DNA from: an uncultured cyanobacterium
GTDB lineage: Bacteria > Cyanobacteriota > Cyanobacteriia > CACIAM-69d
Reading direction: 5' to 3'
Length of the DNA: 64,000 nucleotides
Assembly: GCA_937883785.1 (NCBI GenBank)
Contig: CALGDE010000142.1
Coordinates: forward strand, 1 to 64,000
Position numbers and translations under genes: made by a program. A model generated the notes under the pieces. It was given only the letters and a program-made list of their open reading frames with translations. It was not told the DNA's origin and did no database searches. This document shows, piece by piece, positions 37,912 to 46,394 of the stretch. Numbering within the stretch: position 1 is the first letter of the stretch; every line of letters begins with the position of its first letter.

Positions 37912-39570
37912 TTAGGGGGAGGATTGGAATAGAGGATCGAATCGATATTTAGCGCCCTCGGGAATGCCTAGGGGAGCCTGACCGTCGGACTTCACCACCC
38001 GTACCAGGGGAAGACGGTCCAGGGTATCCGACGCCGTTGCTGCACCAAAGATCGCTTCACCACCCTGCAAAGAGGTAAGAGCTGCTTGGCGGCTAGCACC
38101 GTTTTTTAGGGCAGACATAAGCCCCTTGGTGGCGTCATAGGCAATACTGGTGCGCCAGCTAATACGTCCTTTCCAGCCGGGATCGCTGCCCACCACGAAG
38201 GGCTTATCGGAGTCGGCGCTCCAGGGCACTGCCAGCACTAGCCCGTCCATAGCAGCCTCTCCCTGTAAAAGCACTCGGGAGTTGTAGAGTTCATCCGCCC
38301 CCAGCATAAGCATTGGAGTGCCTAAAGCCTGATTGGCTTGCCCAATGGCGATCGCCTCCGGCATCCGCTCCCCGCTCAACGCCAGCAAGATTATCTTGCT
38401 CCCACCAGCCTGGGCATCCGCCAAGGCTGCCGCTGGATTAAACCCAGGCTTCGCTACATCAATACCTTGTGCGAACACCGTTCCATTCCGCGAGGCATTA
38501 GCGGCTTCGTAGGCATCCTTGATTTTTTGACCGTAGGCATTGTCAGAGTTGTAAAACACCACCGTACGCTCACGGGGCAACGTCTTAGACACATACTCTG
38601 CCAAGGACTGCCCGACACCGTTGACGTACTCAGATAGGGTTTGGGTGCTTCCCGGGGGAACAAGCTTAATGGTGGACGGTCCCTGACGTTGACTATCCGT
38701 AACTTCTGTCGTCAGGGGGGTTAGGGCTGGTAGGCCTCCCTGTTTATAAATATCCAACGCGACCTGGGTTGTCGCATCCACACCGTGCCCCACCACACCG
38801 GAAACCTGTTGGGCATCCACCAAGACTTTCGCTAAGCCAGGAATCATACCGGAATTCACGGCGTCCACAATAACCACTTCCATCAACTCCTGAGAATTGG
38901 CAGGGTTTTGGTTATACTCTTCCTGGTACTGAGCCACGCCCCGTAGAATTTCCTGGGCAATTTCTGGGGCTGGGGTGACTGGTGCCACTACGGCAATGGT
39001 GATGGGTTTGCCCTGTTTACAGGCGCGGGCGTTGTTGTAATAGATGCGGCTCTCGGGGTCGTTGCGGTCTGCGTCTTTGGCATTGGTAAATTCGGCGATC
39101 GCCTTATCCCAAGCCTGTGCCTGAAGCGCCACCGTGCCGTTCGCTTTATCGGACGACACCCGATTGGTCAATAGCACTTTCTCCCCCTGGCTAATGCGCT
39201 TGGCTTGGCTAATGTCGGTTGTGGACGCTGCCACCGGCGCACACATGGGTCCCGATACTGCAGGAGTGGTGGAAACATTACCAGATGCTCCTGCACTACT
39301 GGTATTCGTGGGTTCCACGGTGACGGACTCTTCAGGACCCGGCTCCTCCGGCTGCTGAGTCATTATGAAGGCTGCAGTTCCACCCCCAAGTACTGCAAGC
39401 ACTCCCAGACCCCCCAAAATTGCTTTCATTAGTGAACTATCCTTGGTTTTCTCTCCGCCGCTATCAGAACGGGGCTTGCCACACACATCGCAGGTTGAGT
39501 ACTTATTCACATGCGGATCATGAGAGCCCGGGGGATCTCCTGTACAAGTCCATTCTTTCGATTTAGCCAT
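37912..39570 (-). CDS. Membrane-anchored periplasmic-binding-type receptor with zinc-ribbon-like head
   Basis: A 552-residue protein. Residues 1-35 include Cys 9, His 17, His 20 and CDVC (27-30), a possible zinc-binding knuckle in the cytoplasm. One TM is at about 49-70. A Pro/Ser/Thr linker and a TPR-like helical pair (LQAQAWDKAIAEFTNAKDAD) follow, then a type I periplasmic-binding domain (Peripla_BP_6/branched-chain amino acid receptor type, about 190-545) with ITIAVVAPVTP, VVGHGVDATTQVALDIY, VVFYNSDNAYGQKIKDAY and SIAYDATKG. No permease or ATPase of the branched-chain type is adjacent, so it looks like a sensor. It is the first gene of the receptor-vWA-tubulin transcript. Confidence 0.82.
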   Translation of the reverse strand: MAKSKEWTCTGDPPGSHDPHVNKYSTCDVCGKPRSDSGGEKTKDSSLMKAILGGLGVLAVLGGGTAAFIMTQQPEEPGPEESVTVEPTNTSSAGASGNVSTTPAVSGPMCAPVAASTTDISQAKRISQGEKVLLTNRVSSDKANGTVALQAQAWDKAIAEFTNAKDADRNDPESRIYYNNARACKQGKPITIAVVAPVTPAPEIAQEILRGVAQYQEEYNQNPANSQELMEVVIVDAVNSGMIPGLAKVLVDAQQVSGVVGHGVDATTQVALDIYKQGGLPALTPLTTEVTDSQRQGPSTIKLVPPGSTQTLSEYVNGVGQSLAEYVSKTLPRERTVVFYNSDNAYGQKIKDAYEAANASRNGTVFAQGIDVAKPGFNPAAALADAQAGGSKIILLALSGERMPEAIAIGQANQALGTPMLMLGADELYNSRVLLQGEAAMDGLVLAVPWSADSDKPFVVGSDPGWKGRISWRTSIAYDATKGLMSALKNGASRQAALTSLQGGEAIFGAATASDTLDRLPLVRVVKSDGQAPLGIPEGAKYRFDPLFQSSP

Positions 39571-40003
39571 AGCACTCTACTCTCACACGCACTTAAGGGA
39601 TAATCTTCAAACTGCCCCCATAAAAAGTTACTTTAATTTGTCAATATCAGGTAGCACTGTATGACAACAAACTCAGATAAAAAGAAATTCCGGATAACTC
39701 GGTAAAAAAGGAGACACTCATTGAGCCCCATATTGCATCAGGCAATGTGTCTGCTTGATACTTTTTCAGTATCCCCGATGAGGGGGAGCAAATGTCTTTA
39801 GATAGTGATTGATTGCTTTTTCCCGTCCATAGTCAGAACTTTGCCCTCTAGACAAGTTACTAGGGGTAAAGTTAGAAACTTTGTGGGGGACCATTTCCGT
39901 TAGTTTTGCCGTTCCTCCTGTTGAGGGGACATTGTTCTCTTAGATTGACTCTGAGATCTAATGCTGCTGATGTCCCGCGTTTTCAAAGTCGCTTTCGTAA
40001 CCC
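39571..40003. other. Divergent intergenic region of the receptor and FHA-ABC genes
   Basis: About 430 bases, AT-rich, holding the divergent promoters for the receptor-vWA-tubulin genes and the FHA-ABC transporter gene. No conserved operator was recognised. The divergent arrangement lets one site control both transcripts. Confidence 0.6.
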
Positions 40004-42529
40004 ATGCCTGAAACTGTTTTAGGAATTCCCGACCCTTATCTTTACGTCAAAGGTCCCAATGGTATTAGTCAGCGGTTTCCTTTGAAAAAGCCCCTTCATG
40101 CCCTGGGTCGGGATGTGGGGCAAGTGGATTTGGTGGTGGATGAGAGCTGGACTGTCATGTCCAACTACCATGCGGAGTTAATTCGGCGGGAAGATGGTAT
40201 TTACTGGATTCATGACGGCAACACTCGTACAGGAAAAACCAGTACCAATGGGTTGCTATACCAACATCGGCGTATTACTAATCGTGAAGGTCATCCCCTA
40301 GAAAACGGTCACGAAATCACCATTGGTCAGAATCCTGAAACCCAGGTGAAGCTAACTTACTTGGATCCCTCCGTTGTGGATATTTCCCAGGGCAATGTGA
40401 CTCAGCTCACTCAGAAGGGAGTGGGTTTAGATCGGGGAACGGTGGTGCTGGGACGAGAAGAGTCGGAGACGGGACGAGGGCTGTTGTTGGACTCGCCGAT
40501 GGTGTCGCGATGCCATGCGGTGGTGGAGCAATCGGGAGCGGCTTATGTATTGAGCGATCGCAGTACCAATGGCACCTTTGTGGATGGGAAGAAGGTCTCC
40601 GGTAGTGTGCCGTTGCGGGATGGGGCAATCATTAAGATTGGTCCTTTTACTTTGGTGCGGCGGGGTGATCGCCTAGATCTGCAAGATCTAGGCGATTCCA
40701 TTCGGCTAGATGCAGAGAATCTTAGATTAAACGGCAGCAATCCGGTGTGGTTTTGGGAAGGAGATAAGTATGGACGATTAGCGGGTAATCCCACCACTGC
40801 TGGGGGGCTGGGACGACTGTCCACATTCCCCCGCATCCAGGACGTGACTTTACCCATTGAGCCGGGACAGCTAATTGCCCTGGTGGGGGGCAGTGGCGCC
40901 GGTAAGTCTAGTTTGATGAAAGCGCTGTTGGGAATTGAGGCGTTGCAAGGGGGGCAGGTACGTCTGAATGGCAGCGACTTGCGGGAAAACTTTAATCAGT
41001 ATCGCCATCAAATTGGCTACGTCCCTCAGGATGATATTTTGCATGGGGATCTGACGGTCCTAGAGGCGTTATCCTACATTGCTCGGCTGCGGTTGCCTTC
41101 CGACGGGGATATTGCTCGGCGGGTGGGCAAGGTGCTGAAGGATGTGGATATGCAGCATAAGGAAGATGATCCCATCCGCACCCTTAGTGGTGGGCAGCGT
41201 AAGCGGGTGAGCATTGCGGCGGAGTTGTTGGCGGACCCGAAGCTATTTTTCCTGGATGAGCCGACATCAGGGCTAGATCCGGGATTAGATAAAAAAATGA
41301 TGCAGCTTCTGCAGGGGTTGGCGCGGGAAGGGCGCACGGTGGTGTTGGTAACTCATGCTACGGCGAACATTGATTTGTGTGATCGCGTTACATTCCTGGG
41401 AAGGGAGGGGCGTTTGTGCTATTTCGGTCCTCCTCAAGGGGTCTTCGACTTTTTCGAGGTGACCTCTGGGGATTTTGCCGACGTGTATATCCGCCTGGAG
41501 CCCGGCACCCAGGATGAAACGGAACAAGCGGTGGCGTCATGGCGCGATCAGTTTAACGCAAGTCAGTTCTACCGCAATTACGTTGTAGCGTCTTTTACTC
41601 AAGAAACCGGATTTAACAGCACAATTAAACCGAAGTCCGCGCGTGCTGCCCCGTCGGCAATGGGAGGAGCTCAGAGTAGTGAATTAGAGAAAGTACAGCG
41701 ATCGCCCTTTCGCCAATGGCAAACCCTGTGTCAGCGGTATTTAGCGTTGATTTCGCGAGACAAAGCGGCACTCGTGTACAAACTCCTTACTGCCCCGGCG
41801 GCTATTATTCTGACGTTATGGGTGATTAATGATGTGAACTGTTTGGTAGGAAGTAGTGATCCAGATCCAGCGGCATCAGGTACTGCCATCAAAATCTTGT
41901 TTATGCTCACCTGCGCCTCCCTTTGGGTAGGCACTTCCGGTTCTATTGGGGAAATTGTCAAAGAAAATGCTATTTACATCCGGGAGCGATTGGTCAATTT
42001 AGGATTATTTCCTTACCTGTGGTCAAAGTGGAGCGTCCTTGGAGGATTGGCGGTTATTCAAAGCGCCACGATGGTAATTGCCCTGCTTCTGGTCAACAGC
42101 CCTGAATCAGAACTGTTCCCTTGGCTGTTAGGTGTCTTTCTTACAACTACTTTGACTCTGGCTAGCAGCGTTAGTTTAGGGTTACTGGTCTCAACAATTT
42201 GTCGAAGTGCGGCGGCGGCTACCAGCTTTTTACCTTTGATTATGCTGCCCCAAATTATTGGAGCAGGGGTTCTGTTTAAGATGGAAGGAGTTGCGGAATA
42301 TTTCTCCTGGTTAATGGTGGGGCGCTGGTCCATTGGAGCCTATGGGATCCTGGCTGATGTAAATAGCTTGCTGCCAGAAACATTGCCTGATGGCACGGTG
42401 ACGGAGCTACCGGTAATCTACGATCCAACTTGGGAGAATTTGGGGTGGAATTGGGGGGCGCTGGTAATTCACGCTGGGATTTATGCACTGATTACGGCGA
42501 TTGTGAAAAAGCGCACCGATGTAATTTGA
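40004..42529 (+). CDS. Double-FHA ABCG-like ABC transporter
   Basis: An 841-residue cytoplasmic-to-membrane protein. Two forkhead-associated domains occupy about 15-120 and 145-220 (second: VLGREESE, MVSRCHAVVEQ, DRSTNGTFVDGKKV), so it should bind phosphothreonine partners. The ATPase domain (about 265-480) has GGSGAGKS (295-302), YVPQDD (Q-loop), LSGGQRKRVS (394-403) and LFFLDEPTSGLDP. A C-terminal ABC2-type membrane domain (about 590-841) has six or so TMs. This layout is an ABCG-type half transporter exporting an unknown substrate. It is divergent from the receptor-vWA-tubulin genes, and the kinase at 25367 is a candidate phospho-donor. Confidence 0.92.
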   Translation: MPETVLGIPDPYLYVKGPNGISQRFPLKKPLHALGRDVGQVDLVVDESWTVMSNYHAELIRREDGIYWIHDGNTRTGKTSTNGLLYQHRRITNREGHPLENGHEITIGQNPETQVKLTYLDPSVVDISQGNVTQLTQKGVGLDRGTVVLGREESETGRGLLLDSPMVSRCHAVVEQSGAAYVLSDRSTNGTFVDGKKVSGSVPLRDGAIIKIGPFTLVRRGDRLDLQDLGDSIRLDAENLRLNGSNPVWFWEGDKYGRLAGNPTTAGGLGRLSTFPRIQDVTLPIEPGQLIALVGGSGAGKSSLMKALLGIEALQGGQVRLNGSDLRENFNQYRHQIGYVPQDDILHGDLTVLEALSYIARLRLPSDGDIARRVGKVLKDVDMQHKEDDPIRTLSGGQRKRVSIAAELLADPKLFFLDEPTSGLDPGLDKKMMQLLQGLAREGRTVVLVTHATANIDLCDRVTFLGREGRLCYFGPPQGVFDFFEVTSGDFADVYIRLEPGTQDETEQAVASWRDQFNASQFYRNYVVASFTQETGFNSTIKPKSARAAPSAMGGAQSSELEKVQRSPFRQWQTLCQRYLALISRDKAALVYKLLTAPAAIILTLWVINDVNCLVGSSDPDPAASGTAIKILFMLTCASLWVGTSGSIGEIVKENAIYIRERLVNLGLFPYLWSKWSVLGGLAVIQSATMVIALLLVNSPESELFPWLLGVFLTTTLTLASSVSLGLLVSTICRSAAAATSFLPLIMLPQIIGAGVLFKMEGVAEYFSWLMVGRWSIGAYGILADVNSLLPETLPDGTVTELPVIYDPTWENLGWNWGALVIHAGIYALITAIVKKRTDVI

Positions 42530-42544
42530 ATCGTTGACCTCAAC

Positions 42545-42582
42545 GTTTGTCTTAACGACCGTTGTTTGTCTTAAAGACCGTT
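42545..42582. repeat. Tandem 19-bp direct repeat
   Basis: GTTTGTCTTAACGACCGTT at 42545-42563 is followed at once by a copy with one mismatch at 42564-42582. It lies 16 bases after the FHA-ABC stop codon, between convergent genes. Confidence 0.7.
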
Positions 42583-42758
42583 TTCAGTTAACACAGCTTC
42601 GATGTGCAAGTTGAAAAGTTCTCTTTTTCGACGAGAGAGCCGGCAGAATTTACGCAATGGCAGACTGTGGTCTTAAGCACGTTTTTGTGCCCCAACAACT
42701 CAACTCCTTAATTTTGCCCCCAAATATTTAGGGGAGGGTCTCTCTCAGAAGGATCAGC

Positions 42759-45644
42759 TTAGCCTGGCTCGTCCTCCAATTGGTAAGCGTTCCAAAAATC
42801 TGCTGGCGGACAGTCTAACGCTGCCGTTACCCGGTCAATATGGAGCGCCACACCATGATCGCGAGGGCGCAGCTGCTGGGCGGCGGCAAAGTGCACCAAA
42901 GCCCGCTGGAACTGGTGGGACTCGTAGGCACGGCGACCCATATGGTAACGCTCCAGGAATTCTTGCTGAGTGCGGGACAATCGCCTGGACTTTAATCCCA
43001 GAATTTCATAAATACGGGTGGTCTCTGTTTTTCCTTTTACTCTCACCCGGTCTAAGTCCCGGGCCCACACGCGATCGCGACAGTGGGCATAAGTGGACTC
43101 GCTCACAATCATGTCGCAGCCATATTCCTTGGTCAGACTTTCTAGGCGAGCACTGACGTTAACGGCATCGCCGATGGCGGTGTAGTCCATACGACGGCTG
43201 GATCCAATATTGCCCACCACCACTTCGCCAGAGCCAATGCCAATGCCGATGTGGATGGGGGTTTGGTTAAGGAGCTGACGGTGGCGGTTGAGCTTATTTA
43301 GGCGCGATCGCATTTCCAGGGCACAGGCCACAGCCATCCAGGCGTGGTCATCGTCCAGGGGCAGGGGCGCCCCGAATACCGCCATCAGAGCATCGCCAAT
43401 AAATTTATCTAGGGTGCCCCCATACTCAAACACCGCTTCCACCATGGTGCCAAAGTAGGCGTTCAACATGGACACCACCTCCGTTGCCCCCAGGTCCTCC
43501 GTCAAGGTGGTGTACCCACGAATATCGGAAAACAGGATAGTAACGTCCTTGCGCTCCCCCGCCAGTAGGGACTCTTCCCCGAGGGCGATCGCCTGGTCCG
43601 CCACCCCTGGATTCATATAGCGATACATGGTGGCTTTCAGGCGTTTTTCCCGACTAACGTCTTCCAGCACCACTAGCGCACCTCGCACCTCCCCTTCGGG
43701 ATTGGTCAGGGGATTAATCGCCACATTAACGGTGACGTTAACGCGATCAATATACTCAGCACCCGTCACTGGCTTGTCTGCTAAAGTGCCATCGTTGCGG
43801 AGGGGCGGCACAAAGGGAGACTTCGGATCGTTCCACAGCAAAATCTGATCGTTATGGCGATGGGCCAGTGCCGGATAGCCATAGATATCCCGCGCCACCA
43901 GGAAGTTTAATTTTTGCTCGGGAATTTGCGATCGCGTGCCATAGGACAAGCTATCTTCCAGCCGCATCTGTAGCTTCTCCAGGGGCAAAATATCCCACAC
44001 CGGTCGCCCCACCAAATGCCGCCGCCAAATGCCCTCATAGGAGCTAACGTTGTCGTGTTCTTCGGATACGGGACAGCCCAATAGTTTTAATGCCGCCACG
44101 TTAATGGTGACAATTTTCCCTTCCATATCCGTGGAAATAACCGCATTGGATAGGCTGCGTAAAATATCCCGCTGATACTGTTGCTCCAGCAGCAGGGTCT
44201 CAAAGAGGCGGGCATTTTCCAGGGCGATCGCCGCTTGGGTGTTGAACGCTTTTAGGAACGCTTCGTCGGAGGCACTAAAGCTACCCTGTTTGCGGTTAAT
44301 AAGCTGGCTAACCCCAATCAGCTTGCCCTCCGGATTTAGCACCGGCATGCACAAGACGTTGCGGGTGGGACCGGTGGGGCTGCGGTCAGTGTCAGGATCA
44401 AAGCGATCATCTTGGGCAACGTTGCTAACATTCAACGTTTCACCGGTGCGAGCCACATAGCCCACCAAACCGCGATCTCGCGAAATTGCTTTCTGGGCGA
44501 GGCGACTGCCGGTGGCGTTTGCGGTGGCACCCTCTGCGGTTTGTCCCTGGAGGAGGCGATCGCCCGACTCATCAAAGAGAAAAAAGTTGCTGTGCTCCGC
44601 CTGAATTAAATCCCGCGCCTCCTTCATTACAACCTGTAGGGTGCCGTTCAGGTCTAAGGTTTGGGACAAACAGGTCATCGCCTTCAGCAGTGCCGCCACT
44701 CCCCGTTGGTTACGGGCAACGGCATGGAAAGACTGGCAGCTCTCCAAAATAATGCCAATGGAGGCGGCAAACTCCTGGAAACGCTTTTCATCGGCAGTGG
44801 TAAATGGAATACCTCTGTTGTTCTGGCTAGATGGGGAATGGACTCCATTGCCGTGGTGCTGACTGTTGGTAGTCCCTTGCTCAATACCCTCTTTTCTGCC
44901 CTTGCCTTCGCCAACACCCTCTTTGCCAAAACCACCTTCGCCCGCGTCTTTGTCCCCCTTGCTGTCATCCACCTTATTCAGTAGCTGCACCACCGCCACC
45001 ACTTTGCCGCTGCTGCTACGCACGGGCATACACAGCAAATTTTGAGCGTCTAGCCCCCCCAAAGCATCTACAGAGGGGGCGAACTGGGGATGTTCGGTGG
45101 CGTTGTTGATGTTTTGGACGGTGCCGGTGGTGGCCGCTTGCCCCGTAATTCCCAAGTCGAGGGGCGATCGCAATTCCTGAATTGATGCCTGAATTGGGGG
45201 AGGAGACGGCACTTTGCCATTGTTGGATGCTGTCGCTTCCCGATTTGAGGACGCACCACTTGGGGCGGTATCGCCATTAGTGAAATTGCCAGGAAACCCA
45301 TTGGCAGCGGCATGACCGTGGGGATTTTTGTTGGCTTCGGTGGGGAGCTTGCTCCAAAGCTGCTGCTTATCTGGATCCACCAAAAAAATCGTAGTGTGTT
45401 CCGCGTGCAGAACTTGACCCACTTTAAAGGTGAGAGCATCCAGGATTTGCTCTAGGATTTGCTCTAGGGCGGCATTGTTGACCAGGTCAAATGCCTGGAG
45501 AGACTGTTGAAACTCCGCGGTGATAAAGTCCAACAGGCAAACGAATTCAGCAACGGGTAAGTTCTTTACCCGCTGGGTTAGGAGCCCTACCCGATCCGGT
45601 TGGGTTAGGGATGCTAGAAAACCACCAGTGCTGGAGTTCGTCAT
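42759..45644 (-). CDS. GAF-GAF-PAS class III adenylate/guanylate cyclase
   Basis: A soluble 961-residue signalling enzyme. GAF1 occupies about 25-300 but contains two long Ser/Gly/Asn-rich inserts (near residues 120-155 and 230-270). GAF2 is about 310-480 (FFLFDESGDRLL, GYVARTGETLNV, VLCMPVLNPEGKLIGV). A PAS-like region follows (VISTDMEGKIVTIN), then the catalytic domain at about 695-885: LFSDIRGYT and GDALMAVFG metal sites, LDKFIGD with Lys, and DYTAIGDAVNVSARLE with Thr, which is the adenine-selecting pair, so cAMP is the likelier product. A helical, TPR-like tail ends it. Convergent with the FHA-ABC gene; regulated ligands of the GAFs unknown. Confidence 0.92.
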   Translation of the reverse strand: MTNSSTGGFLASLTQPDRVGLLTQRVKNLPVAEFVCLLDFITAEFQQSLQAFDLVNNAALEQILEQILDALTFKVGQVLHAEHTTIFLVDPDKQQLWSKLPTEANKNPHGHAAANGFPGNFTNGDTAPSGASSNREATASNNGKVPSPPPIQASIQELRSPLDLGITGQAATTGTVQNINNATEHPQFAPSVDALGGLDAQNLLCMPVRSSSGKVVAVVQLLNKVDDSKGDKDAGEGGFGKEGVGEGKGRKEGIEQGTTNSQHHGNGVHSPSSQNNRGIPFTTADEKRFQEFAASIGIILESCQSFHAVARNQRGVAALLKAMTCLSQTLDLNGTLQVVMKEARDLIQAEHSNFFLFDESGDRLLQGQTAEGATANATGSRLAQKAISRDRGLVGYVARTGETLNVSNVAQDDRFDPDTDRSPTGPTRNVLCMPVLNPEGKLIGVSQLINRKQGSFSASDEAFLKAFNTQAAIALENARLFETLLLEQQYQRDILRSLSNAVISTDMEGKIVTINVAALKLLGCPVSEEHDNVSSYEGIWRRHLVGRPVWDILPLEKLQMRLEDSLSYGTRSQIPEQKLNFLVARDIYGYPALAHRHNDQILLWNDPKSPFVPPLRNDGTLADKPVTGAEYIDRVNVTVNVAINPLTNPEGEVRGALVVLEDVSREKRLKATMYRYMNPGVADQAIALGEESLLAGERKDVTILFSDIRGYTTLTEDLGATEVVSMLNAYFGTMVEAVFEYGGTLDKFIGDALMAVFGAPLPLDDDHAWMAVACALEMRSRLNKLNRHRQLLNQTPIHIGIGIGSGEVVVGNIGSSRRMDYTAIGDAVNVSARLESLTKEYGCDMIVSESTYAHCRDRVWARDLDRVRVKGKTETTRIYEILGLKSRRLSRTQQEFLERYHMGRRAYESHQFQRALVHFAAAQQLRPRDHGVALHIDRVTAALDCPPADFWNAYQLEDEPG

Positions 45645-46394
45645 GTACTGTTATCAACCACTAGCCCCTGGCAAATAGAGACCGGTCGACCAAACGCAAC
45701 TTAAAATTATGTTTGAAACTGACTGAGCATCGGCAAATATTGTTGATGCAGATAGGTAAGGTATGCAGGAATTGGATTAGAAGATTTGTAAGGCTGCCTA
45801 AGGCAAATCCTTGATCAACTCCAAAAGCCTGGTGCTGTGGCAGTACAGCTCATCGTGCTTCCCCTAAAAAGTAAATTTAGGAAACGTGAACTTTGCGGCG
45901 AGAGCAAGTGAAATTATTTGGGTAACACTTCTCAAAACCATGATGGGAGTTCACAGTGAGCACCCTTCACCTTTTTAGCAAGCAAAAAATCATCCAGGAA
46001 AAATTTATCCAGGAAAAGTTTCTACAGAGCTTGTCCTAAATATCGTCTTTTTGAAATCGCCTTTAAAAATGCGCAAAGTAAAAGATGGTGATCCCCACTG
46101 TTTACGCTTCGGCTAAAAAGCACTTAAAAGCAAGTGTTGGCACAACCTCTCCTTCACACGGAAGATGCAATACAATAATGCACTTTTTTTCATCGAACTG
46201 GCGTAAATCCTTGTGTAGACGTTGCCAGCTTTTAACATTGCCGGTGGGCGAAAATTCGTAAATACTACCTACGTACGCTCTTCTCAGGGGTTTTAAGGTT
46301 TCTCAACGCCCCTGACCTCACAGGCTGTTTCATCGGAAATTACTGATGTAGGTCACCGTGGGGGGGCATTGCGGGGCGTTGACAGACGAAGTGT
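45645..46394. other. 750-bp intergenic region upstream of the cyclase
   Basis: No coding frame of substance. A 15-base tandem repeat lies at 45992-46021. The minus-strand cyclase promoter should be at the left edge. A weak hairpin is formed by CAGGGG near 46288 and CCCCTG near 46308. Confidence 0.5.
45992..46021. repeat. Tandem 15-bp direct repeat
   Basis: ATCCAGGAAAAATTT followed directly by ATCCAGGAAAAGTTT (one mismatch), about 350 bases upstream of the cyclase start codon. Confidence 0.7.

Noticed and set aside
25367-45644. Prophage or integrated plasmid origin for the signalling block
   Set aside because: No integrase, tRNA junction or phage structural genes, and the HIP1 octamer is as frequent as in housekeeping regions.
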